Source: Gammaproteobacteria bacterium (GTDB lineage Bacteria; Pseudomonadota; Gammaproteobacteria; VBWC01). From it: a stretch of DNA of 64,000 nt. The notes under the pieces are model-generated. The model made no database searches and was not told where the DNA came from. It saw only the letters and a program-made list of their open reading frames with translations. A program made the translations under genes and the position numbers. This document shows, piece by piece, positions 8,348 through 16,322 of this stretch (within the stretch, counting starts at the first letter, position 1; every line of letters starts with the position of its first letter). The stretch spans positions 35,537 through 99,536 of the forward strand of contig VBWC01000004.1 in assembly GCA_006218035.1 (NCBI GenBank), in the 5' to 3' direction.

Positions 8348-9715
8348 TTATCGTACGCCAGCCGTCATCAGCGCACGCTGCATTTGATTGGTTGCTTCCT
8401 GCATGCCGATAATAGCAGTCTCGTAGTCCCCTTTCTTCGCGTAGCCCGCAGCTTCGCCAGCGATTTTCTTGCCTTTCTCTACAAAGGTGTTAATCAGCTG
8501 AACCACATTTTCCGCTGGTTGCTTCTGTTCCAGCGCCAACGGAACCAGGTCCGCGAATCCTTTATAGCGTGCAACTTCAAACTGATATTCTTCCGCCGGC
8601 GTTTTGAATTTCTGATCGTAAACCACTGCCTCGCCCTGGAACGCCTGGCTCAATGCCGACGTTACCATGGACTGGGCCTTTTCGAGCGTGTCCGCCGCTT
8701 CCTTGTATTTGCCGTCGGTAGACAACGCAATGGCGTCATCTTCCATCTTTTGTATGGTTTTCGGGTCCAGATCCGACGAACTATCGCTACGTTTGGACTT
8801 CGTCTTGCGCTCGTACTGCTGCAGATAGGATTCCTTGTAGTTCCTCAGATTGCCAAGCAATTCTGCGTAGCGTATGCGGTGATCGACACCATCACCACCC
8901 TCCTTGGGCACCAGACCTACTGCGGCATTCGCATCATCAATCGCCTTCATGGCGCTTTCCATCGCAGCACTGTTATTACCGCCCTTAAGTGCGGATTCCG
9001 ATGCGGCCAGATCGGCCTTCGCCTGCTCCATCATTGCCCGTGCTTCAGCATGACCGCTGTCGGCAACGCGTTTCGCCGACTGCGACATCGTCAGCATCTT
9101 CGCGTACGCAATTTTCTGTTTTACGTCCGCCTCGGAAACCTCGGCAGGCCTGGCCACCGCTGACGCGCTTCCCGGCTTGTGCTCAAGCGTGACCTTTTCA
9201 CCCTCACTGACCACATGCATCAGGCCACCCATGTTCATGTGGTTACGACACTGATAAAACATCCGGCCCGGGGTTTGCTGGTTCGGCGTAAACGCCACCT
9301 TGCCTTTAAAGGTAAACTGACCAAGCACACCATCCGTCACCGTTCCGGCGCCCCGACCGATTTCATCAGTCGTCAGGTAAAAGTCGTGCTGGATGTCGGT
9401 GTCAACATCGAACGCGTAGGTTACGCCGCGGGTCAGCACCAGCTCCTTGCTTTCCTCTCCGTCGACAGAAAAACCGATCTCTTTGCCCTTGCCAAAAAAC
9501 ATATGGGCCGGCGTTTTTGGTCCCACGGTGACCTTGAAGGTCCGTGCCGCCTTGCTAACCGCCGCGGCCAGCTCTTGCTTGGCATCATCCGACTTGGCGG
9601 CGAGCATTAACGGGGCATGATCGGCCAAATGGACATGCGACGACTCGGCGTAAACACCAATGGGGAGCAGGATGGGCAGCGTCATCACCATGACGCTTCG
9701 GGTCAACTTCTTCAT
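8348..9715 (-). CDS. Exported cupredoxin-like protein with helical repeats
   Basis: A 455-residue protein with a signal peptide (about 1-23, GVYA). Residues 60-170 look like a cupredoxin-type beta-sandwich with a possible type-1 copper site: His110 in DIQHDFYL and Cys156, His159 and Met162 in YQCRNHMNMGG. Residues 195-455 are alpha-helical and Ala/Lys/Glu-rich. They contain three similar units of the form A...G.Y..A...L..A.......AL (about 235-268, 325-358 and 420-452), resembling TPR-like hairpins. The ATG at 9715 has a strong AAGGAG site, and a stable hairpin follows the stop, suggesting high expression. A copper electron carrier fused to a protein-binding module is the best reading; no known family of this whole architecture comes to mind. 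Confidence 0.8.
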   Translation of the reverse strand: MKKLTRSVMVMTLPILLPIGVYAESSHVHLADHAPLMLAAKSDDAKQELAAAVSKAARTFKVTVGPKTPAHMFFGKGKEIGFSVDGEESKELVLTRGVTYAFDVDTDIQHDFYLTTDEIGRGAGTVTDGVLGQFTFKGKVAFTPNQQTPGRMFYQCRNHMNMGGLMHVVSEGEKVTLEHKPGSASAVARPAEVSEADVKQKIAYAKMLTMSQSAKRVADSGHAEARAMMEQAKADLAASESALKGGNNSAAMESAMKAIDDANAAVGLVPKEGGDGVDHRIRYAELLGNLRNYKESYLQQYERKTKSKRSDSSSDLDPKTIQKMEDDAIALSTDGKYKEAADTLEKAQSMVTSALSQAFQGEAVVYDQKFKTPAEEYQFEVARYKGFADLVPLALEQKQPAENVVQLINTFVEKGKKIAGEAAGYAKKGDYETAIIGMQEATNQMQRALMTAGVR

Positions 9716-9724
9716 GAACAATAT

Positions 9725-9730
9725 CTCCTT
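9725..9730 (-). promoter_or_regulatory. Strong ribosome binding site for the cupredoxin-like gene
   Basis: AAGGAG lies 9 nt before the ATG at 9715. It is the best Shine-Dalgarno match in the cluster and decides the start against an in-frame TTG at 9721. Confidence 0.7.
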
Positions 9731-9775
9731 CTGTTGATCACGTTACCCTGCCCCCAATGGCCCGCGTTCCTGGCA

Positions 9776-10501
9776 TTACTTCCAGGGATTATTCGTAGTG
9801 GCACTACTCAACGGCGGTTTCCAGTCGTCTGGCTTCGGCTTGGAATGGCACTTTTTGCACGTCTTGGTTTCGATCGGGAATGAAACCTTGCCGTGACATA
9901 CGCCGCATTTCTCACCGAGCAGAATGGCCGACATACTGATCTGGTTGGCGCCTTTCTGCGGGATGAAAATCGCCGGATGGCAATTCGAGCAGGCGAGCCA
10001 TTCAGTATGTTGCCGATGCGGGAACACCACATCGGGCATCGATGCCTTGACCGGCCGGACAATGTCCATATCCAGCACGAAGGGCTCTTCGTCGGGATTG
10101 ACACGGTCCCAGCGCGGGGCAAGCGCCTTCTGATCGATCGACTTTACCCAATCCACCTGGTTACCGAACGTAGTTTCCGGTAGACCCTTGAACGCCACCT
10201 TTGGGGGCTGTAACGCAAATGTTGCTTCGTTATTGGAATCGTGGATACCGTCTTCCGGCGGCGCGAGGTTAGACTCGTGTTTTTTCAGGTTCTGATTGAA
10301 TACATTTGCGGAAGATACGTCGGCGAGACGAATAACCTCGCTTTCGGAAATGGCCGCAAACACGGAACCCTGATCCGTGAACGAACTCCACACAGCAGCA
10401 GCCGGCTGTGCCGGTTGCTGTACCTCGGAACTCCAGGCGGGAACGGCAATCAACATCGTAACGAGAGCCGTCAGCCAACGTGCATGTGCTTTATAACTCA
10501 T
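9776..10501 (-). CDS. Periplasmic triheme c7-type cytochrome (paralogue B)
   Basis: A 241-residue exported protein (signal to about residue 24) with CxxCH motifs at 171-175, 199-203 and 215-219. It shares with paralogue A (7725-8285) the DGIHD.N....LQ.P segment and the c7 domain FPHRQHTEWLACSNCHPAIF, with near-identical spacing to CGVCHGKV. It has an extra N-terminal stretch of about 40 residues and a lysine/proline-rich tail. The ATG at 10501 is preferred over a GTG at 10510 because GAGGGG lies 8 nt upstream. It starts 12 nt after the neighbouring triheme gene. Likely a periplasmic electron shuttle. Confidence 0.9.
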   Translation of the reverse strand: MSYKAHARWLTALVTMLIAVPAWSSEVQQPAQPAAAVWSSFTDQGSVFAAISESEVIRLADVSSANVFNQNLKKHESNLAPPEDGIHDSNNEATFALQPPKVAFKGLPETTFGNQVDWVKSIDQKALAPRWDRVNPDEEPFVLDMDIVRPVKASMPDVVFPHRQHTEWLACSNCHPAIFIPQKGANQISMSAILLGEKCGVCHGKVSFPIETKTCKKCHSKPKPDDWKPPLSSATTNNPWK

Positions 10502-10513
10502 GACGGTCACCCC

Positions 10514-10954
10514 TCACTTTTTGTCTGCAGGCTTTTCCAACGCCTTGTAGGTCGGCGCAATCAGACGCTGAACGGTACTGCCGTGAAAATGCGTCGGTGT
10601 TCCCGGAATTCCCGAGTGACACATGCCGCAGTTTTCCACCGACCAGGCGATTTCTCCGTTGTGGCAGGCACCACAAAACTGACCATCAATAATCTTGGCC
10701 ATGTTGATTTTATTTCCGCCTGCCTTGAACTGAAATCCCAGATCGGCGTGACATACCTTGCACCGGAATCGAACCCGGTGGAACCAGTGAGGGAAAACAA
10801 CCGGCCGCATGCCCGCAGCATCCGCATAGTTGTTGATCACAACGTCCGCATACTCGGCATGTGCCACCTGTGGTAGAGCAAAAGCGGTCAGGCTTGCCAT
10901 CATCGCAAACACGGCTGACCTCCCCAGATTACGACGCTGTGCATTCAGTGCCAT
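10514..10954 (-). CDS. Small periplasmic triheme c7-type cytochrome
   Basis: A 146-residue exported protein (signal to about residue 33, cut after AHA) with CxxCH at 65-69, 94-98 and 109-113 and the c7 signature VVFPHWFHRVRFRCKVCH, INMAKIIDGQFCGACHNG. This is a minimal triheme domain without the DGIHD region of its two neighbours, so it is the most divergent of the three. An AGGAG lies about 10 nt before the ATG. Probably a soluble periplasmic carrier between inner-membrane oxidoreductases and the outer-membrane conduit. Confidence 0.91.
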   Translation of the reverse strand: MALNAQRRNLGRSAVFAMMASLTAFALPQVAHAEYADVVINNYADAAGMRPVVFPHWFHRVRFRCKVCHADLGFQFKAGGNKINMAKIIDGQFCGACHNGEIAWSVENCGMCHSGIPGTPTHFHGSTVQRLIAPTYKALEKPADKK

Positions 10955-11054
10955 AGCGATCTATCTCCTCGTTATTGCAAATAAAACAGTCAGATAATAA
11001 ACCGTTTTTTGCTCTTACCCTCCGCTGTATCGGCTGGCAAGGCAAAACTTCAAC

Positions 11055-12854
11055 CTAGAAACTACGCGTGACCTGGAAATAGATCAGGTCCGTTTGTTCC
11101 CCCCCTTGATCGAACATCCGCCAGCTCAGGCGCGTACTCACGAGCCCGATATTATAGTCCAATCGGTTCTCCCATTCGAATCGATCGAGCCCTATGTCAT
11201 TCGCCGCCTCAGAATGCGATAAATCGGACAGGTAGCGCAACCTCGGTATTCCGGCAACGCGCGAATGCTGGAAGGTTAATCTGGCCACCAGCGTTTCTGT
11301 CTCGCTCGTCCCTAAACTGCCAAAATCCTGATTGACCGTCTGCCAGGTCAGGTTACCCATTAATGACATTAACCGGCTAAGTGGCTGCGTCCGGCTCAAC
11401 TGGAGGTTGAGAAACTGCTGCTCGTCGTCCTGGTCGCCAAAATTACGGGAATCCTGCAATATGGCCTGCATTAACGACGAGCCACCCCAGCGCAAATGGT
11501 TCCAGCTCGTCGTCATCGTATGATCCAGTCGATACTCGGTTGCGCTGTTGCCGGACTGAATATTGGGGCTGAACGACTGGCCGACAGACCCGCGTATCGT
11601 CGAGAAATCGCTGGGCACCCAGAAACGGCCAAGATCATGCGACAACGTACCACCAAATGTCTGCCGGTTCTCGATGTCGCTGCTCTGTGTCGCGGCAAAA
11701 GCGTTCGCAAACCACTGATAGGTATATCCACTCAGGTCGTGGACATCGGACTGGTACAGGGCACCGGTACGCAGATTGGTTACCGTCGACGAACCGCCGT
11801 CGCTGTCCAGGAGCGCCACGTCCCCGCGCGCATCCAGCCGCCAGCCTTTGGTCAACTGGTAGAATCCACCGAGCGTGCCGCTCAACGACGTGGTTTCCGT
11901 CGTCTTCGGCGTGCCGGTGTAGACATTCAGCCCCGAAGCCGCCAGGTTGAACAGCCGCACACCGCCGGTGATGGTCAGCGGCCGGTCCTGCGGCCGCCAG
12001 AACGCGAAACTGGAAATCTGGATCTGGTCGGTCTCGCGGCTGCCGTTAGTGCTCGCCACCTTGAAAGAATCGTCGGTCTGAACGATGTTCGTCAGCGTAT
12101 CAACCCGCAAACTTTTGCGCGGAAAATAAAAATGATCGGCCTCGATGATAAGACTATCGCGCTCCTCCCCCGTCCGCACCCGCTCGGTTGACTGCGTGGT
12201 CAGCTCCGCAATCAGTCGCTGCTGGGGCCTGCGCAGATCGGCCTCGAAACCCATAGACTGGTCTTCCACCACCCCGCTGATACTGGAATCCCACTCGCTA
12301 AAATCGAGCTTGGCCCGGTAGCGATGTCCGGTCTGCGTGATGTAGGCCTGGGTCAATCCGAGCCGCTGGGTTTTGAAATCCTGGCCGATCTTTACCAGGG
12401 AATTGAGGGAATTGCTAGGCGCGGCGGCTGTCGTGTCCACGCGACTATCGGTCGCCAGATACATCATCGTGAACGGCGTGGCGCTCTGCGGCAGCAGGTT
12501 GAGGTTGAGCTCCCCTGTAGCGATTTTCGATTCGGTATCACCCCCGCCACCGTATTCCGTATTGTCCAGCGTCGAAGTCAATCTCGCACCCACCTGGGCA
12601 AACCAGGGCCGCCAGATATACGTGTTGCCAGCCAGCGTACCGAGATACTGATTGCTGATGGTTTTATCGTCGCCGGTGGTCAGCGAGCGATACGTGTATC
12701 CGACATTCCCGGACCAATCGATCGGCGGCAAATCGGCGGCAGATAATACGGGCGCCGCCGCGAGCAAGATCGCGGCCACGGAAAATACGCTGCGGCTGAC
12801 CCACTGTCGCAATTGGCTCGATGAATATTTTGTCAACCGCGTCCGCGACAGCAT
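11055..12854 (-). CDS. Large outer-membrane beta-barrel, candidate electron-conduit porin
   Basis: A 599-residue protein with a signal peptide (about 1-39, cut near LSA|AD). The mature part is dominated by alternating hydrophobic/polar strands with aromatic girdle residues (GNVGYTYRSL, TYIWRPWFAQVGARL, RLSWRMFDQGGEQTDLIYFQ) and ends in Phe (QVTRSF), as expected for BAM-inserted barrels. No CxxCH is present. The size resembles MtrB/PioB-type porins that sheath multiheme cytochromes, but I see no sequence signature proving that family. Flanked by a periplasmic isomerase and triheme cytochromes, it is the obvious candidate for the trans-outer-membrane part of the system. Confidence 0.82.
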   Translation of the reverse strand: MLSRTRLTKYSSSQLRQWVSRSVFSVAAILLAAAPVLSAADLPPIDWSGNVGYTYRSLTTGDDKTISNQYLGTLAGNTYIWRPWFAQVGARLTSTLDNTEYGGGGDTESKIATGELNLNLLPQSATPFTMMYLATDSRVDTTAAAPSNSLNSLVKIGQDFKTQRLGLTQAYITQTGHRYRAKLDFSEWDSSISGVVEDQSMGFEADLRRPQQRLIAELTTQSTERVRTGEERDSLIIEADHFYFPRKSLRVDTLTNIVQTDDSFKVASTNGSRETDQIQISSFAFWRPQDRPLTITGGVRLFNLAASGLNVYTGTPKTTETTSLSGTLGGFYQLTKGWRLDARGDVALLDSDGGSSTVTNLRTGALYQSDVHDLSGYTYQWFANAFAATQSSDIENRQTFGGTLSHDLGRFWVPSDFSTIRGSVGQSFSPNIQSGNSATEYRLDHTMTTSWNHLRWGGSSLMQAILQDSRNFGDQDDEQQFLNLQLSRTQPLSRLMSLMGNLTWQTVNQDFGSLGTSETETLVARLTFQHSRVAGIPRLRYLSDLSHSEAANDIGLDRFEWENRLDYNIGLVSTRLSWRMFDQGGEQTDLIYFQVTRSF

Positions 12855-12866
12855 CTCAGATAGCCG

Positions 12867-13937
12867 TTATCGTTGCTGCTCTGGTTGCCCGTGCTGCCGT
12901 TGCGCGGGGTCCCTATAGATAGTAATCATGGTGTTATCGTGCAATTTCTGAATGAAGGCATTCCACGTGTGCTCCACCTGCTCTCTCAACAACAGTTCCG
13001 CGGCGCGCTCATGTGCCCCGGAAAAATCGTTAAACACTGACGAAATCGTCTCGTCCAGCCGCAGTATGGCGATGCCCTGAAGCAATCTGACCGGACTCGA
13101 AACCTCTCCCACACCCAGGTCGTCCAACACCCGTTGCGCATCGGCCGCCAGCATGCCCTGGTGTATCGCGCCAAGATCGCCGCCTTGCTGCGCTGACTCG
13201 TGATCCGAATATTCACGCGCCAGCGTACGAAAATCCGCGCCGTCACGGAGCTGCGCCACAAGCTGCTGCGCACGCGCCGCGACGTCCTGCCACTGCTGGT
13301 TCGTCGCCCACGGATCGACGTGCAGCAGAATCAGTGAAACACGGGCACGCGCCGGGGTAACGAACTTGTCCTTGTGGTCGTCGTAATAACGGCGAATCGC
13401 CGCCTTATCCGGACGCGGAACGTCTTTTACACCGGCCTCTAGTTGCTCAAGCAAATCGTTTTCCTCAAGCTCGAAGCGCAATTGCCCGAGCAGTGCGTCA
13501 CGATGACTGCGCCACCCTGGCGATCGCTGGTTACGCGCATCCACCGTCGCAATCCGGTTACCGATTCTTTCTCGGCGCGGTACATAGCCGCGGCGCTTTG
13601 CTTCCTGCAGCAACAACGTCCTGTCAATGACAGTTCGCTCTACCTCCCTGTTAAATTCCTCCACTTTCCCTGACGGCAAGCCGCCATGAAAAAAACGCTG
13701 GCGGGCAAGCGCGCGCGATACGGCTTCGTAACGCTCCCAACCCACCTTCTCGTCGCCAACGACAGCGAACACTCCATCGCCAGGTCGCAATCCGGCTTGC
13801 CAGGCCGTTCCATCGTCAGCCAGAACCGCCGGCGACAGTGCCAAGACAAGCAGGAACCGCCATACACCGCGACCGACTCGTGGACCCGCACCAATTTTCG
13901 TAACCGTATCCCTTTCTCCTGTGCGTAATCCGGGCAC
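12867..13937 (-). CDS. Exported parvulin-type peptidyl-prolyl isomerase
   Basis: A SurA/PpiC-like protein of about 356 residues. A hydrophobic signal (WRFLLVLALSPAVLA) is followed by an N-terminal helical chaperone region (about 60-190) and one parvulin domain (about 193-297) with the typical ADFRTLAREYSDHESAQQGGDLG stretch, described here by its key DF..LA..YS and GGDLG motifs. Such proteins fold secreted proteins and outer-membrane barrels. The start is uncertain: the frame opens at GTG 13937 without a clear ribosome site and with a long n-region, while GGAG lies further in before no standard start codon. It sits between the tetraheme cytochrome and the barrel, implying a dedicated folding factor. 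Confidence 0.87.
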   Translation of the reverse strand: MPGLRTGERDTVTKIGAGPRVGRGVWRFLLVLALSPAVLADDGTAWQAGLRPGDGVFAVVGDEKVGWERYEAVSRALARQRFFHGGLPSGKVEEFNREVERTVIDRTLLLQEAKRRGYVPRRERIGNRIATVDARNQRSPGWRSHRDALLGQLRFELEENDLLEQLEAGVKDVPRPDKAAIRRYYDDHKDKFVTPARARVSLILLHVDPWATNQQWQDVAARAQQLVAQLRDGADFRTLAREYSDHESAQQGGDLGAIHQGMLAADAQRVLDDLGVGEVSSPVRLLQGIAILRLDETISSVFNDFSGAHERAAELLLREQVEHTWNAFIQKLHDNTMITIYRDPAQRQHGQPEQQR

Positions 13938-14007
13938 ACCATCGCAGACTTATCGGGAATTGCATCCCCCTGTTTACGGGAAGATCCGCAAACCACATAC
14001 ACTCACG

Positions 14008-14832
14008 TTATTTGGCGTGACAGGTCAGACAGACCGCGCTGCCACTGGGATCAATCCGCAGAAAGGTGGGATTTTCATCCACGTGGGGATCATGGCAGGA
14101 AGCACATTCCACATACGGTTGCAGTTCGCCCACATTGACACCCAGCGTCCCTGTTCGGGTATACAACTTTAGATCGGTTCTTTCGAAGTTGGACGTACCG
14201 ATCGGCGTATTCAGCCACCAGAAGCGTGAATCACCGACGAATGCAGTTTCGGGCCGATTGAAATCCGGATCGCGGCCCGGGCCGGCAGGATTCGAAATGG
14301 AATACCCGCCGCCGGCAAACTGCACACCGATCGCGTGATCGTTCGTCAGATCCTTCCCGAGATTCGTAATAACGGTCGCCGGCCCAAGGCGCCCCCCCAC
14401 CGTTGCCGCCTGGCCACTCCAGACGCCATTGCTGAATGCCTGGACGTCAGCACCAGAACCTGGTTCGTTGATCAAGGAGTCCATTGCCTGGGTACCGTCA
14501 TGGCAGGACAGGCAGGCAATTGAAACAGAACCAATCGGCTCTATCGAGGCATCGAGCGTCGTCGTGCCAAGCTGATCGTAGGTGGTAAAACTTCTTGGCT
14601 CGGCGAGATGCCGATTCCACAGAGGTACCGCCGCGGTCGCGTCGGCACCGTGCGGCGTATGGCAGAACACGCAGACCTCTGGCGTGCCACTGAAGTTGCT
14701 GGCCGCATTGACCCCGCCCATTCCGAGATTATGCTTGGTGTTTGCAATACCGGCCGTTGCGGTACCGCTCAACCCGAGCAAAGTTACGACCAAGAGCGTT
14801 GACCAATACGGGCGTAGTCTTCCCGGTTTCAT
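14008..14832 (-). CDS. Secreted tetraheme c-type cytochrome (OmcE-like candidate)
   Basis: A 274-residue protein with a signal peptide (about 1-28) and four CxxCH motifs at 54-58, 107-111, 243-247 and 268-272. Four further histidines in conserved-looking settings (H34 in KHNLG, H61 in TPH, H166 in NDHAIG, H250 in DPH) could complete bis-His coordination. The chain ends two residues after the last heme motif. The whole protein aligns with the first 279 residues of the undecaheme cytochrome. Four hemes, an early KHN histidine and the CVFCHTPH motif recall the tetraheme filament cytochrome OmcE of Geobacter, but that match is from memory. It is promoter-proximal, as expected for the most abundant product. 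Confidence 0.9.
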   Translation of the reverse strand: MKPGRLRPYWSTLLVVTLLGLSGTATAGIANTKHNLGMGGVNAASNFSGTPEVCVFCHTPHGADATAAVPLWNRHLAEPRSFTTYDQLGTTTLDASIEPIGSVSIACLSCHDGTQAMDSLINEPGSGADVQAFSNGVWSGQAATVGGRLGPATVITNLGKDLTNDHAIGVQFAGGGYSISNPAGPGRDPDFNRPETAFVGDSRFWWLNTPIGTSNFERTDLKLYTRTGTLGVNVGELQPYVECASCHDPHVDENPTFLRIDPSGSAVCLTCHAK

Positions 14833-14855
14833 TCTTACCCCCTATCCCCGCACGT

Positions 14856-14885
14856 TTTGTATCACAGTTTGCAAAAAACTGTCAA
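14856..14885 (-). promoter_or_regulatory. Sigma-70-type promoter for the cytochrome cluster
   Basis: On the minus strand a perfect TTGACA (14880-14885) is followed after 18 nt by TACAAA (14856-14861). Transcription would begin about 15-20 nt before the ATG at 14832, which has a GGGGG ribosome site. It is the best promoter match upstream of the co-oriented cluster. Confidence 0.6.
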
Positions 14886-15196
14886 TAAAAACCGTAAGTT
14901 AGAGTAAATTTTTCCGACAGTCACGGCGCGATGTCACTCGCTGTTCATCGGTCGACGCGAACGAATTTTCAACGTAAAACACCAAGTTAGTAGCGGGTTT
15001 ACCCTGCCGGCCCGGCCGTCAGCCGCGGACACGGCGGATCGCCAACAACCGACCTCGAAGCTCCGTATAACGAGCCCTCCCGCAACCGGATGCGCCGACC
15101 GTGGCAACCCATGGGCGAATGCGCGCGTTTCCCGCCAACCGGGTGTTGTTTATACCGGGGGCGATGCATTTTCACAATAGCTCAGGATACACAAAC
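14886..15196. other. Intergenic stretch upstream of the cytochrome cluster
   Basis: This 311-bp stretch lies between the cluster promoter and the porin terminator. I see no coding frame with family or signal features, no RNA gene and no clear repeat. It could hold regulator sites for the cluster, but no well-formed palindrome stands out. Confidence 0.5.
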
Positions 15197-15229
15197 AAAA
15201 AAGCCGGGCTTTATCGGCCCGGCTTTTTT
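15197..15229 (-). terminator. Intrinsic terminator of the porin gene
   Basis: A perfect 13-bp stem (15197-15209 with 15217-15229) around a 7-nt loop, with AAAAAA before and TTTTTT after the GC core. It can act in both directions. On the minus strand it begins 21 bp after the porin stop codon. Confidence 0.93.
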
Positions 15230-15250
15230 GCGAAGAAGAACTAGCTCTTC

Positions 15251-16306
15251 TTAACTACCTACAGTTGCGATGAACTCCAGCACAATGCTGTCTTCAGACA
15301 CCTCGGCAACACCGGACTCACCGTTCTCCAACTTACGGTACTCAAGATTCGTCGTCAGATTGTCGGTCGGCTTCCAGATACCCACCAACGTCATGGTCGT
15401 ATCGTCATCGTTCGCAGAGTTCTCGAAGCTCACCATATCGTAACGGCCCGTTACTCCCCAACCATTGCCGAAGTCATAGTTGCCGAGCAGCATCAACGCG
15501 TTGTCGACCACCTTGCCTGCGGTCAGGATTTCACCAGCGACCGTCCAACCAGCCATCTTCCAGACGGCGTTTAGATCGATCAGATTCTCCATTGAACCGG
15601 CGTTGGCGACAGTGTTGTCCTCCTGCGTCAACACGCCCAGTTCAAGAGCCAGACCATCCATCACCTCACCGTCAACAGTAAACAGCAGTGAGTTGGCTTC
15701 CGCGTCCCCGCTGATTTCGTTCAGCAAGCCGACCTGGATATTGGCCGGACCGGCGCCAAACACGACCGCGGCACCGGTGAGGTTGTTACCGGCGTGTAAC
15801 GACGTCTGGCTATCAAGGATATTAAAGATCTGGCCCTGAGACACCGACCAGATGTCCGGCGCATCGTTGGCTTCCAAGCCGACGGGGTTGTTGAACAAAC
15901 CGCCCTTCAGCGCCAGACCATCGTAGATATTCCAGCTGAAAAAGCCCTGTTCCAGGCTCGCGCTGTCGGCCGCACTCGCATCGAGAAACAGATCGACATC
16001 CATACGGACGGTCAGATCACCCTCGGTCGCCATGAAATCAACTTCACCGGCGGCATTGAATTTACCTTCCGTCGAGTTGGCGGCTCCGCCATCCACATCG
16101 GTGGCAGTGCTGGTACAGGCCGTCGCGGCGCCAACACCGCCCGAAGCGAACGTGATGCCGCCGTTACCGTTCGGATTATCGCAGGAATCATCCGCAATAT
16201 TCAGCGTTACATCGGCAAAACCGCTGGCAGAAAAGTCCACGGCCTGAACCGACAACGGTGCAGCAAACACGCTGGCTACCGCCATGGCAATAAGTTTCTT
16301 GTTCAT
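15251..16306 (-). CDS. Outer-membrane porin (beta-barrel)
   Basis: A 351-residue exported protein: signal MNKKLIAMAVASVFAAPLSV.A, then a mature chain rich in short amphipathic strands and acidic turns (DFSASGFADVTLNIADD, ALKGGLFNNPVGLEAND, GWGVTGRYDMVSFENSAND). The pattern is that of a general or phosphate-selective-like porin, but no subfamily can be named and the C-terminus is not the usual Phe. The ATG at 16306 has GGGGAGAG upstream and is preferred over an in-frame site 10 codons earlier. It is a single-gene unit ending in a strong terminator, with a structured leader (16323-16364). Confidence 0.78.
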   Translation of the reverse strand: MNKKLIAMAVASVFAAPLSVQAVDFSASGFADVTLNIADDSCDNPNGNGGITFASGGVGAATACTSTATDVDGGAANSTEGKFNAAGEVDFMATEGDLTVRMDVDLFLDASAADSASLEQGFFSWNIYDGLALKGGLFNNPVGLEANDAPDIWSVSQGQIFNILDSQTSLHAGNNLTGAAVVFGAGPANIQVGLLNEISGDAEANSLLFTVDGEVMDGLALELGVLTQEDNTVANAGSMENLIDLNAVWKMAGWTVAGEILTAGKVVDNALMLLGNYDFGNGWGVTGRYDMVSFENSANDDDTTMTLVGIWKPTDNLTTNLEYRKLENGESGVAEVSEDSIVLEFIATVGS

Positions 16307-16322
16307 GAGATGCGCTCTCCCC

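Noticed and set aside
8348-9715. Phage tail-like origin of the YQCRNHMNMGG domain
   Set aside because: Comparable C..H..MGG motifs occur in phage-encoded proteins, but there is no phage gene nearby and the protein has its own signal peptide and operon context.
15251-16306. Porin as part of the cytochrome cluster
   Set aside because: It is separated by a strong terminator and by the cluster promoter, and has its own leader.
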